63,389 nt of DNA from Scalindua sp964437425 (GTDB lineage: Bacteria > Planctomycetota > Brocadiia > Brocadiales > Scalinduaceae), in assembly GCA_964437425.1 (NCBI GenBank), contig CAYTGO010000013.1:1-63389 (forward strand), in the 5' to 3' direction. Both the position numbers and the translations under genes were made by a program. The notes under the pieces were generated by a model. The model was not told where the DNA came from. It worked only from the letters and a program-made list of their open reading frames with translations, and made no database searches. How positions within the stretch are numbered: position 1 is the first letter of the stretch; every line of letters starts with the position of its first letter. Shown here piece after piece: positions 16,152-24,693 of this stretch.

Positions 16152-17159
16152 TTATAATAGATTCTCTATTATTTTCTTTTCAGGTTCAAATGTATTTAAT
16201 TGGCTCAATCCAAGATGTTTTACCGCCTCCTCAATAAGATTATCCCCGGAACTATTACCAGTGTAAAATGCACCGGCTTCTATCAGGGCCTCTTTTGGAA
16301 CAAGGCCAATCACTTCACTTCCGGTTGCCTCTATACCATGTACTTTGGCTTGGGCTTTTATGGATTCAAATACTTCGTGCATGGAGGTTTCTTCGTAATT
16401 AGTCAGGTTCAGGGAAACTTGTGTTATGTTGTACTCATTTAGTTCTACTCCTATCGCCTTTACACACTTCAAAAGCCCTGGAACCCTCTTTTTAGTACCT
16501 GTCTCATCAGCTATCATATAACCAGATTCTCTTACCTTTCTCGCTATCTCGTTTGCTATGCTCACGTCCCTGGTATTGAGGTTTACATTGTATGCAATCA
16601 GGAAGAATCGCGACCCTATTACTGTGGCTCCGGCTCTCCTGACCTTTTCATTGTATTCTGCAGGCCCGTAATCAGGTATCCAATCTTTCAGTTTTTGTTC
16701 CAGTCCTTCATATTCACCTTTTCTGATATTTTCAAGGTTACGTCTTTCTGCTGACCTGGCAGTATCTTCATATAAATACACAGGAATGCCTAGTTTTTCG
16801 CCTACGTCCTTTCCAAGTTCATCAGATAATTTTACACATTCATCTTTTGATATATTAGCGACAGGTATCATAGGGCATACATCAGTTGCACCTATCCTTG
16901 GGTGCTCTCCCTTTTGCCGTGACATGTCTATTAGATCAGATGCAGTAGATATTGCTTTAAATGCAGCTTCTTTTACATGGAGTGGTTCTCCGGCAAAGGT
17001 GATTACCGTTCTGTTGTAGTCCCTGTCCGGTTCAACATTCAAGAGCTTAACATCCCGGGTTGATTGTACAGACGATGCAATTTTGTCTATGATATCAGCA
17101 TTCTGCCCTTCACTGAAGTTTGGTACACACTCGATAATTTTTCTATCTGTATTGATCAT
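16152..17159 (-). CDS. ftcD: Glutamate formimidoyltransferase
   Basis: About 335 residues, matching the formiminotransferase domain that moves a formimino group between N-formimino-glutamate and tetrahydrofolate. Motifs: IIECVPNFSEGQN at the N-terminus, GEHPRIGATDVCP with the catalytic-type His, and LNTRDVSIANEIARKVRESGY. There is no cyclodeaminase domain, as in many bacteria. The start is set at ATG 17159, two bases after the yidD stop, because the longer in-frame start at 17192 overlaps yidD and adds residues not expected in the family. It is the third gene of rnpA-yidD-ftcD and could feed one-carbon units to folate. Confidence 0.9.
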   Translation of the reverse strand: MINTDRKIIECVPNFSEGQNADIIDKIASSVQSTRDVKLLNVEPDRDYNRTVITFAGEPLHVKEAAFKAISTASDLIDMSRQKGEHPRIGATDVCPMIPVANISKDECVKLSDELGKDVGEKLGIPVYLYEDTARSAERRNLENIRKGEYEGLEQKLKDWIPDYGPAEYNEKVRRAGATVIGSRFFLIAYNVNLNTRDVSIANEIARKVRESGYMIADETGTKKRVPGLLKCVKAIGVELNEYNITQVSLNLTNYEETSMHEVFESIKAQAKVHGIEATGSEVIGLVPKEALIEAGAFYTGNSSGDNLIEEAVKHLGLSQLNTFEPEKKIIENLL

Positions 17160-17160
17160 T

Positions 17161-17370
17161 CTATTTAACAGGATCATATCCTGATCCGCCAAAAGGATTA
17201 CATCTTATAACTCTCCAGATACTCTTCAATACTCCTACAACAATACCTTTTTTTTCAATTGCCTCTACCGCATATTGTGAACATGTTGGGTAGAAGCGGC
17301 ATGATGGGCGTGTGATTGGTGACAGGATTATCTGGTATACTCGTATGAATTTAACAATTAAATATTTCAT
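17161..17370 (-). CDS. yidD: Membrane protein insertion efficiency factor YidD
   Basis: A 69-residue YidD, a small amphipathic membrane-associated protein that assists YidC-dependent insertion. RPSCRFYPTCSQYA with its conserved cysteines and the CNPFGGSGYDPV end are diagnostic. It overlaps rnpA by four bases and nearly abuts ftcD. The usual next gene, yidC, is absent here. Confidence 0.96.
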   Translation of the reverse strand: MKYLIVKFIRVYQIILSPITRPSCRFYPTCSQYAVEAIEKKGIVVGVLKSIWRVIRCNPFGGSGYDPVK

Positions 17371-17720
17371 CTTTTCAGCTTATCGCCAATCTGTACCAGG
17401 ATTACTTTAAATCCCTCTTCGATGGCATTTAGTGAGAGTTCTGTAAGCCCTGGTCTCGGAATTACTACAATGTCTACACCGTTGTTCAACAAGTTCTTGT
17501 TCAATCGATATGCTTCTCGAAGGATTCGTTTAAATCTATTGCGCCTGGGTGAATTGCCAAATTTTCTTCCTACGACCAGGCCAAGCCTGGAGACAGAGTT
17601 GCCATTTGCCAGCGCATATATCTTGAGCTGAGTGTTCCCGAATTTCTCACCTTTATCAAAAACCAGCTGAAATTCTTTTCGTTTTAGTAACCGCTCTTTC
17701 TTGGAAAACCCTTGATCCAT
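17367..17720 (-). CDS. rnpA: Ribonuclease P protein component
   Basis: A 117-residue protein subunit of RNase P, which helps the catalytic RNA bind and cleave pre-tRNA leaders. It has the FxxVxxxGxK start, RLGLVVGRKFGNSPRRNRFKR with the RNR signature, and the following LREAYR helix. ATG at 17720 begins the rnpA-yidD-ftcD unit. The L34 gene that normally precedes rnpA is elsewhere (2941). Confidence 0.95.
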   Translation of the reverse strand: MDQGFSKKERLLKRKEFQLVFDKGEKFGNTQLKIYALANGNSVSRLGLVVGRKFGNSPRRNRFKRILREAYRLNKNLLNNGVDIVVIPRPGLTELSLNAIEEGFKVILVQIGDKLKR

Positions 17721-17804
17721 TTCGGCAATATTAATAGTTTTAAATCATATATTCAAGGAGAAACGCAACCCTTCCTTGCTATCAGCTTCAATTCGCATTT
17801 TATC

Positions 17805-17832
17805 TTGACAGCATGTTCTTTGTTGATAAAAT
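17805..17832 (+). promoter_or_regulatory. Sigma-70-type promoter for lysS
   Basis: TTGACA (17805-17810), a 16-base spacer and TAAAAT (17827-17832) lie in the divergent rnpA/lysS region. The boxes have the same spacing and nearly the same sequence as those of rpmH. Initiation near 17839 leaves a leader of about 105 bases to the preferred lysS start. Confidence 0.7.
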
Positions 17833-17946
17833 ATTCTCTTAAGTTTAACTCTCATATTATCTCATCATATCTCCAAAACTCATCATTAGAAAAGACAATA
17901 GCAAAGAATGTAAGACATTGTTATGCTTGTCGTTAGAGGAACGCAA

Positions 17947-19377
17947 TTGGAAACTCTTGAACAAACCAGAATTGAAAAATTAAATAAGCTCAGGGAAAAG
18001 GGTGTTGACCCTTACGGTGCAGGTTATGACAATTCCACGCCTTTGAACGAAGTAATAGAGAATTACTCGGAAGAGGAAGAGGGGAAGAAGGTAAAGTGTG
18101 CCGGCAGGATCATGACCATGAGACCCCATGGCAAGGCGACATTCCTTCACATAAAGGATTGGACCGGCAAACTTCAGGTTTATGTAAAAATGAATACTGT
18201 GGGTGAAGAAAAATATGAAATTTTTCGCTTGCTGGACCTGGGAGACATAATCGGTGTAGAAGGTGGAGTGCTCAAGACTCGAACCGGTGAAATAACAGTC
18301 TTTGCTGACGACATTACAGTGCTTTCCAAAGCCCTGCTTCCGCCGCCGGAAAAATGGCATGGTTTGAAGGATGTCGAGATCCGGTACAGGCAACGTTACA
18401 TTGACCTCTCGTCAAATGATGATGTGATGGATCTTTTTCTGAAGAGATCTAGCATTATAAAATCAATCAGGAATTTTCTTGATAACAGGAAGTTCGTTGA
18501 AGTTGAAACTCCTATGATGCAATCCATCCCGGGGGGGGCGGTGGCAAAACCTTTTACCACGCACCATAATGTCCTGGATATGGAGCTCTTTTTGCGAATA
18601 GCACCGGAATTGTATCTGAAGAGATTGCTTGTTGGAGGCATGGAAAGAGTTTACGAAATTAACCGCAATTTCCGGAATGAGGGCCTCTCAACACGGCATA
18701 ATCCGGAGTTTACAATGATTGAGCTCTATCAGGCATATAGTGATTATAACGGAATGATGGAACTAACTGAAAGTTTGATTTCAGGTCTGGCACAAGAACT
18801 GTATGGTACTTTTGAGGTTCCTTATGGTGAACGAACGATAGACTTGTCTCCTCCATGGCAGAGGAGTACATTTTCTGAGCTATTGTCCAAACATGCTTCA
18901 GTTAACTTAGACGATGAAGAGGGGTTGAAAGCGAAGGGCAAAGAATTAGGCATGGATGTTAAAGGCGTTCACAAGGACGTTATTGCTGAACATATTTTTG
19001 GAGAGCTTGTTGAGAAAGAGCTGTGGAATCCGACATTTGTAATTGACTACCCGGTCAGCATTTGTCCGTTAACAAAGGCATGCGATGATAATCCTGATCT
19101 TGCACAGAGGTTTGAAATGTACATTGCGACAATGGAACTTGCCAATTCCTATTCAGAGCTCAATGAGCCGCTTGAACAAAGTAAACGTTTCCGTGAACAG
19201 GTAGCTGGAGATGATACAGAGGGAAAGATAGACGAAGATTTTCTAACAGCACTTAAATATGGGATGCCGCCTGCCGGTGGTTTAGGAATAGGGATTGACA
19301 GGCTGGTAATGATACTGACAAACAGTACTTCCATTAGAGATGTGATTCTGTTCCCATTGCTGCGGCAACAATCTTGA
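17947..19377 (+). CDS. lysS: Lysine--tRNA ligase, class II
   Basis: A class II LysRS of 477 residues. It has an N-terminal OB-fold anticodon-binding domain (about 45-150, AGRIMTMRPHGKATF), motif 1 region with EVETPMMQ, motif 2 FRNEGLSTRHNPEFTMIE and motif 3 GGLGIGIDRLVM at the C-terminus. I prefer the TTG at 17947, preceded by AGAGGA with six bases between, over the in-frame ATG at 17923, which has no ribosome-binding site and adds eight unconserved residues. It heads a plus-strand unit with lolD and ilvE. Confidence 0.94.
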   Translation: METLEQTRIEKLNKLREKGVDPYGAGYDNSTPLNEVIENYSEEEEGKKVKCAGRIMTMRPHGKATFLHIKDWTGKLQVYVKMNTVGEEKYEIFRLLDLGDIIGVEGGVLKTRTGEITVFADDITVLSKALLPPPEKWHGLKDVEIRYRQRYIDLSSNDDVMDLFLKRSSIIKSIRNFLDNRKFVEVETPMMQSIPGGAVAKPFTTHHNVLDMELFLRIAPELYLKRLLVGGMERVYEINRNFRNEGLSTRHNPEFTMIELYQAYSDYNGMMELTESLISGLAQELYGTFEVPYGERTIDLSPPWQRSTFSELLSKHASVNLDDEEGLKAKGKELGMDVKGVHKDVIAEHIFGELVEKELWNPTFVIDYPVSICPLTKACDDNPDLAQRFEMYIATMELANSYSELNEPLEQSKRFREQVAGDDTEGKIDEDFLTALKYGMPPAGGLGIGIDRLVMILTNSTSIRDVILFPLLRQQS

Positions 19378-19443
19378 TAAGGTAGGGGAGGGTCGCCTGT
19401 TTTAGATTCTCTATACACTAAATTATTTGAATAGCTTTAAAAA

Positions 19444-20160
19444 ATGACAGAAGATATTGCTGACAATTACCTGAGTGCCAAAGAGATTAGTAAGGAATAT
19501 ACAATCGGCAAATCATCTATCCGGGTGCTCGACAAGGTTAATCTGGACGTAAAAAAGGGAGAGATATTAATTGTCTTAGGGGCTTCAGGTGCTGGCAAGA
19601 GCTCGCTCCTCCACATCCTGGGCATATTAGATACGCCATCTTCAGGTCATGTAAGTTTTAAGGGTGAAAACTTAAGTATTATCGGGCAGAGAAAATTAGC
19701 TGAAAAGCGGAACAGGATATTCGGGTTTGTATTTCAGTTTTATCATCTTCTGCCGGATTTTAATGCATTAGAAAATGTTCTGATGCCTCGCCTGATCGGC
19801 AGAAAATTTTTTAAGACAGTATCTAAGAAAGACTACACTGAAAAAGCGGCAGAGCTCTTGGACCGTGTAGGTCTTGGAAATAGAATAAATCATAGACCAA
19901 ACGAACTCTCAGGTGGAGAGAAGCAGAGAGTGGCAATTGTCAGGGCCTTAATGAATGATCCTGAGATATTGTTATGTGATGAGCCTACAGGCAATCTTGA
20001 TACAAAGTCAGGGCGTGAAATTCAGAAATTAATTTGGGATTTGAACGAAAAGACGAAGCAGACCGTGGTGATTGTTACTCATGATGAGAGGTTTGCAGAA
20101 ACAGCAGGTCGTGTAATCAGGATGGCTGATGGCAGAATTATTGATTATTCCAGTAACTAA
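19444..20160 (+). CDS. lolD: ABC transporter ATPase, LolD-like
   Basis: A 238-residue ATPase with Walker A GASGAGKSS, Q-loop FVFQFYHLLPDF, signature LSGGEKQRVA, Walker B ILLCDEPTGNLD and a switch His in VIVTHDER. The YHLLPxFxALENV segment and DEPTGNLDTKSG are characteristic of the LolD/MacB/FtsE group, and LolD is the best fit; it would power transfer of lipoproteins to the outer membrane. No LolC/E permease is adjacent. In several bacteria known to me the order is lysS-lolC-lolD, so the permease gene appears to be missing between lysS and this gene, which are 66 bases apart. Confidence 0.82.
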   Translation: MTEDIADNYLSAKEISKEYTIGKSSIRVLDKVNLDVKKGEILIVLGASGAGKSSLLHILGILDTPSSGHVSFKGENLSIIGQRKLAEKRNRIFGFVFQFYHLLPDFNALENVLMPRLIGRKFFKTVSKKDYTEKAAELLDRVGLGNRINHRPNELSGGEKQRVAIVRALMNDPEILLCDEPTGNLDTKSGREIQKLIWDLNEKTKQTVVIVTHDERFAETAGRVIRMADGRIIDYSSN

Positions 20161-20177
20161 AAGGAGCATTATAGCAG

Positions 20178-21044
20178 GTGGAGCCTAAGGTATACATAAA
20201 CGGGAAGTTATATCCAAAAGACGAGGCGAAGGTCTCTGTTTTTGATCATGGTCTGTTATATGGTGATGGAGTCTTTGAGGGGATTAGATGTTACAATGGC
20301 TCTGTATTCAAATTTACAGAACATATCGACAGGCTTTATGATTCCGCAAAAGCTATTTCTCTTGAAATACAGTTGACCAAAGATGCTCTTAAAGAAGCCA
20401 TTATAGATACCCTGGAAGCTAACAATTTGAAAGACTCTTATATCAGGCTGATTGTAACCAGGGGAGTCGGAAAGCTTGGGCTTGATCCTTTCAATTGTGA
20501 AGTGTCGCAGATTATTATAATAACAGATACTATTCAATTGTACCCTAAAGAGTTATATGAAAATGGTCTTGATGCAATTATCGTCCAGACAATTCGCAAT
20601 CATTCAAAAGCTCTCAATCCTACGATAAAATCCATGAATTATCTTAATAATATTCTTGCAAAGATTGAATGCCTTAATGCCGGTGCGGCTGAAGGTATCA
20701 TGTTAAATACAGACGGTTATGTGGCAGAGTGTACCGGAGATAATATTTTCATAGTTAAAGGTGGTGAGATTATTACACCTCCTGTTTCTGCAGGAATTCT
20801 GATAGGAATAACGAGAAACGTTGTTATCGAACTTGCGAATGAAGCAGGTGTCACAGTAAAAGAAGAGCAGATGACACAGGAAGATTTGTTTGATGCTGAT
20901 GAGTGCTTTCTGACTGGAACTGCTGCAGAAATCATCCCCGTAGCAAACATAGACGGGAAAAAAATCTCTACGGGAAAACCAGGTAAGATTACTCTCAGTT
21001 TATTGCAAAAATATCAGGATCTTACTTCTGCGAACTCTTCTTAG
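20178..21044 (+). CDS. ilvE: Branched-chain amino acid aminotransferase
   Basis: A 288-residue class IV PLP aminotransferase that interconverts leucine, isoleucine and valine with their 2-oxo acids. It starts with GTG (AAGGAG about 12 bases upstream). FDHGLLYGDGVFEGIR, catalytic K151 in TIKSMNYLNN, NTDGYVAECTGDNIF and the FLTGTAAEI motif are typical of IlvE of this short type. It follows lolD by 17 bases. Its last 23 bases overlap the end of lspA on the other strand. D-amino-acid aminotransferase is an alternative but fits less well. Confidence 0.9.
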   Translation: MEPKVYINGKLYPKDEAKVSVFDHGLLYGDGVFEGIRCYNGSVFKFTEHIDRLYDSAKAISLEIQLTKDALKEAIIDTLEANNLKDSYIRLIVTRGVGKLGLDPFNCEVSQIIIITDTIQLYPKELYENGLDAIIVQTIRNHSKALNPTIKSMNYLNNILAKIECLNAGAAEGIMLNTDGYVAECTGDNIFIVKGGEIITPPVSAGILIGITRNVVIELANEAGVTVKEEQMTQEDLFDADECFLTGTAAEIIPVANIDGKKISTGKPGKITLSLLQKYQDLTSANSS

Positions 21045-21474
21045 TAAACAACGTTTCATAAAGTATCAGTCCAACCCCCACGCATATGAGAGAATCCGCT
21101 ATATTAAATGTTGGCCAGTGATACCCCATGCCTAAATGGACATCTATAAAGTCCCGAACATGGTGATGGAAGATTCGGTCCCATAAGTTTCCTACTGCAC
21201 CTGAAAGTATCATACCAAATGCAATATCAGGAAATAATCCTGATTTATCAAAACTTTTATAGAACCACACGATGGCGCCTATAGCTGCTATACAAAAAAA
21301 AATGAGGATATTGTTTCGGCCTTGAGCAAGGCCCCAAACAACACCCTCATTTCTGCTGCAAACAAAACCTAAAAAGCCTTTTATGATTACATATCTTCCG
21401 GCATCATTGAATTTTGCGAATACTATCCATTTTGTTATAAGATCAAGAAGAATACCACAAAAAGCTACAATCAA
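21022..21474 (-). CDS. lspA: Lipoprotein signal peptidase (signal peptidase II)
   Basis: A four-helix inner-membrane aspartic peptidase that cleaves prolipoproteins. The catalytic aspartates are visible in GNLWDRI (D99) and FNIADS (D127) of the 150-residue form starting at TTG 21474. The family normally has extra residues before the first helix, and the frame remains open upstream to a CTG at 21513, so the true start may be a rare codon upstream. It follows the DksA-like gene by about 40 bases and overlaps the ilvE end. Its presence fits the lipoproteins and LolD encoded here. Confidence 0.92.
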   Translation of the reverse strand: MIVAFCGILLDLITKWIVFAKFNDAGRYVIIKGFLGFVCSRNEGVVWGLAQGRNNILIFFCIAAIGAIVWFYKSFDKSGLFPDIAFGMILSGAVGNLWDRIFHHHVRDFIDVHLGMGYHWPTFNIADSLICVGVGLILYETLFTKKSSQK

Positions 21475-21514
21475 AAATAGTGTAGTATGCTTCGAAATCT
21501 TGTTGCCTGCCAGT

Positions 21515-21895
21515 TTATTCTTCTCCCTCTTCCTCTTCCAGCCTTTGACACTCTATGCAGTTATGCACATAAGGCAATGCTGCAAGACGTGCTTTGGCGA
21601 TTTTCGTTCCACATTCCTCACAAGTGCCATACGTTTTATTTCCTATTCTTTCCAGAGCATTATCAATAGCTTTTAACTCTTCTTCACCATTTTGAATCAA
21701 GCCAATGGTCAGGTCGCGATCGTAATTGTCTGTACCTACGTCAGCCATGTGGATGGGGACATTTGATAGATCTCCTGATGCGTCCTGTCTGGATTTTCCT
21801 AATGCTTCATCCTCCATAAAGGTTACGTTGCCTACCAGTTTTTTCCTGAGATCTAAAAGAATTCTTTTATATTGTGCTAGTTCTGCTACTTTCAC
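21515..21895 (-). CDS. TraR/DksA family zinc-finger protein
   Basis: A 126-residue DksA-like protein: an N-terminal coiled coil (about 5-80), then a four-cysteine zinc finger CEECGTKIAKARLAALPYVHNCIEC. Such proteins enter the RNA polymerase secondary channel and modulate transcription, some with ppGpp. The coiled-coil tip does not obviously show the DxxDxA of E. coli DksA, so the activity may differ. GTG at 21895 is preceded by GGAGGGG at five bases. It leads a unit with lspA, a pairing seen in other bacteria. Confidence 0.85.
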   Translation of the reverse strand: MKVAELAQYKRILLDLRKKLVGNVTFMEDEALGKSRQDASGDLSNVPIHMADVGTDNYDRDLTIGLIQNGEEELKAIDNALERIGNKTYGTCEECGTKIAKARLAALPYVHNCIECQRLEEEEGEE

Positions 21896-22137
21896 TTTAC
21901 CCCTCCATTCTGCTGTTTAACGTACTTCAAACGACCAGCATGTTACCATACTTTTTTACTCTTTAAAAGAGTATTTTGGCTAAATTTTGAATGACTATAA
22001 CCAATAAAAAAATAAAGTCAAGGGTTTTTTAATACCAATAAATTACCCTGATTTTACTTTTTAGAGCGTAAAAAAAAACTGACTTGATTATTAGTATAAT
22101 ATGGTGTATTACGTGTACATTCAAGTAAAAGGAACCC

Positions 22138-22172
22138 CAACTTTGTATATATTCTCTACAATCACAAAGTTG
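22138..22172 (+). promoter_or_regulatory. Hairpin in the guaA upstream region
   Basis: CAACTTTGT (22138-22146) and ACAAAGTTG (22164-22172) form a perfect nine-base inverted repeat with a 17-base loop, about 58 bases before guaA. A TATAAT at 22095-22100 lacks a good -35 box. There is no T-run after the hairpin, so it is not a terminator; an operator or leader structure is possible. The rest of the 334-base spacer 21896-22229 is AT-rich with nothing else recognised. Confidence 0.45.
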
Positions 22173-22229
22173 TGGTTATGTTGTTCTACTGTATTGAGTT
22201 AGAAAAAATATTCTTGTAATTTTGAGAAA

Positions 22230-23780
22230 ATGCATAACAAAACACACGAAAGCATACTTGTTGTAGACTTTGGTTCACAGTACTCACATCTGATTGCAAG
22301 GAGGATCAGGGAACAGAATGTCTACAGCAAAATCGTATCACATAAAATATCACCCGAAGAAATAAAACAGCAGAATCCTAAAGGTATAATTTTGAGCGGT
22401 GGTCCTGCCAGTGTTTATGCTTCAGACGCACCGCGATGTAATGACGAAATACTTCATATGGATATACCGATCCTGGGAATATGTTATGGTTTTCAATTGG
22501 GTAGCCAGATATTAGGCGCTGAAATAGAATCGGCAGAAAATAGAGAGTATGGAAATACCAGGTGTACCATCAAGGATCATTCCACTCTCTTTTCTTCACT
22601 TGATGATTCTATAGATGTCTGGATGAGTCATGGTGACCAGGCAATGGGGCTTCCTGATGATTTCGAGTCACTTGCATACACTGATAATTGTCCGTATGCT
22701 GCAGCAAAACATAAGAAAAGGAATTTCTACGGCGTTCAATTCCATCCGGAAGTTACGCATACTCCTTCCGGAAGTCAAATACTGAAAAATTTCCTTTTTA
22801 ATATCTGCGGCTGTTCAGGTGATTGGGAGATGAGCTCCTATATAAAGAGTGCGGTAGAAAAAATACAGAAGCAGGTGGGGAAAGATAAGGTTATATGTGG
22901 TTTGTCCGGAGGTGTAGATTCTGCAGTTGCTGCCGCACTTATATACAATGCGATAGGCAGTAACCTGTCGTGTGTTTTCGTAGACAATGGATTACTGAGA
23001 ATGAATGAATCTGAGAGTGTAATTGAGGCATTTAATAAGAATTTCAAGGTGGATCTGCATTTTGTTGATGCAAGGGGCAGGTTCCTGGAAAAATTATCAG
23101 GTGTAACTGATCCGGAAAAGAAACGAAAGATTATCGGTCATGAATTTATTGATGTGTTTAAGGATGAAGCAAATAAGATTGCAGATATCAAATACCTGGC
23201 GCAGGGTACCCTGTATCCGGATGTTATAGAAAGTGTTTCTGTGCATGGAGGGCCAGCAGTTACTATTAAGAGTCATCACAATGTGGGGGCATTGCCGGAG
23301 GAATTGGGATTTGAACTTGTAGAGCCCCTCAGGGAGCTTTTCAAAGATGAGGTCCGAAGAATGGGTTCTGAGCTGGGGCTGCCGGATGATATTCTATGGA
23401 GGCATCCTTTTCCCGGCCCCGGCCTTGCGATAAGGATAATAGGAGATATCACAGAAGATAGATTGCAGATCCTCAGATATGCGGACGAAATAATGATACA
23501 GGAGATAAAATCGGCAGGTCTTTACAGAGGGATTGCGCAGGCATTCGCCGTCTTCTTACCTGTGAGTACCGTTGGTGTTATGGGAGATGAGAGAAGCTAC
23601 GAGAACGTCATTGCACTTCGTGCTGTTGAATCAACCGATTTTATGACTGCAGACTGGGTAAAGATACCATACGCAGTACTGGCCCGTATTTCCAGCCGTA
23701 TAATAAACGAGGTAAGAGGTGTTAACCGCGTTGTCTATGACATCAGCTCTAAGCCACCAAGTACTATTGAGTGGGAGTGA
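22230..23780 (+). CDS. guaA: GMP synthase (glutamine-hydrolysing)
   Basis: A 516-residue two-domain enzyme that aminates XMP to GMP. The N-terminal class I amidotransferase has the nucleophile C85 in GICYGFQLG and the His-Glu pair in FHPEVTHT. The ATP-pyrophosphatase domain has GLSGGVDSAVAA (about 223-234), and the dimerisation domain ends with KPPSTIEWE. Length and order are standard. It is transcribed alone; pabC-like lies end-to-end with it, three bases away. Confidence 0.97.
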   Translation: MHNKTHESILVVDFGSQYSHLIARRIREQNVYSKIVSHKISPEEIKQQNPKGIILSGGPASVYASDAPRCNDEILHMDIPILGICYGFQLGSQILGAEIESAENREYGNTRCTIKDHSTLFSSLDDSIDVWMSHGDQAMGLPDDFESLAYTDNCPYAAAKHKKRNFYGVQFHPEVTHTPSGSQILKNFLFNICGCSGDWEMSSYIKSAVEKIQKQVGKDKVICGLSGGVDSAVAAALIYNAIGSNLSCVFVDNGLLRMNESESVIEAFNKNFKVDLHFVDARGRFLEKLSGVTDPEKKRKIIGHEFIDVFKDEANKIADIKYLAQGTLYPDVIESVSVHGGPAVTIKSHHNVGALPEELGFELVEPLRELFKDEVRRMGSELGLPDDILWRHPFPGPGLAIRIIGDITEDRLQILRYADEIMIQEIKSAGLYRGIAQAFAVFLPVSTVGVMGDERSYENVIALRAVESTDFMTADWVKIPYAVLARISSRIINEVRGVNRVVYDISSKPPSTIEWE

Positions 23781-23783
23781 TTT

Positions 23784-24632
23784 TTAAACGAAATTCTTGT
23801 AAACACTCATAAGCTGCTGAGTAACCTTTCCAGGAATTACCTTTCCTATCTTAGTGTCGTCAATCTTTGAAACTGGCATTATTTCCATCAGTGAATTAGT
23901 AATAAACACTTCATCTGATTTGATTAATCTATCTATCTCAAAACACTCTTCACTCATAGGTATACTGCTATCACGGCAAATATCAAGAACAGTTTTTCTT
24001 GTGATTCCAGGAAGAATATTTGTATCGAGTGAAGGGGTAACAACACTCTCACCGCTTACCATGAAAATGTTACTTACAACGCATTCGGCTACATAGCCAT
24101 CCGTATTAAGGACAATCGTCTCATGAGCAGACTTCTTATTTGACTCTTCTTTACGTAAAATACTCTGCAGTAGATTTGTAGATTTGTAGCGGGAGATCGG
24201 GCATGTTGTGCTTCTTCTGTAATCTGAAATAACCAGAGACATTCCTTCGTCATAGAGTTTACTGTCATAAGGCGAGAATGGCTTGACTTGAATCAGCGTA
24301 GTTGGTTCAAGATTTTCGTCCATTTGAAGTCTGCCACCACCTGCTCCCCTTGAAAGCATAATCCTGATATAGGCATCCTGGTTACAGTTCATCTTAATCA
24401 GTTCATTTATCCACTCACCAATATCTTCATCTGTATATCTGAAAGAGATTCTCAGTTGCTTAGCAGAATGACGCATCCGTTTCAGATGATCGAAAAGCTT
24501 AAAGGGTTTCCCCTTATATGAACGGAGTGTCTCATAAATACTGTCACCGTAGAGGAACCCTCTGTCAGCTGAAGAGATGTATGCATTAGTATCAGGAATG
24601 ATCTTGCCGTTTAAAAAAATGAATTGATTCAT
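23784..24632 (-). CDS. Class IV aminotransferase, probable aminodeoxychorismate lyase
   Basis: A fold-type IV PLP enzyme of about 282 residues. It has the SADRGFLYGDSIYETLR start, catalytic-type K150 in RYKSTNLLQS, NTDGYVAECVVSNIF and FITNSLMEI. Because the preceding gene is pabB, the best guess is PabC, which eliminates pyruvate from aminodeoxychorismate to give 4-aminobenzoate for folate. D-amino-acid or branched-chain aminotransferase activity cannot be excluded. The start is set at ATG 24632 from family alignment (MNQFIFLNGK); an in-frame start at 24710 would overlap pabB and adds an atypical leader. Confidence 0.82.
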   Translation of the reverse strand: MNQFIFLNGKIIPDTNAYISSADRGFLYGDSIYETLRSYKGKPFKLFDHLKRMRHSAKQLRISFRYTDEDIGEWINELIKMNCNQDAYIRIMLSRGAGGGRLQMDENLEPTTLIQVKPFSPYDSKLYDEGMSLVISDYRRSTTCPISRYKSTNLLQSILRKEESNKKSAHETIVLNTDGYVAECVVSNIFMVSGESVVTPSLDTNILPGITRKTVLDICRDSSIPMSEECFEIDRLIKSDEVFITNSLMEIMPVSKIDDTKIGKVIPGKVTQQLMSVYKNFV

Positions 24633-24693
24633 AATATTAAATCTGCAGGGTACTTGTCTTATGAGTCCTTTCTCTCGAAAGGATTCCAATGTG

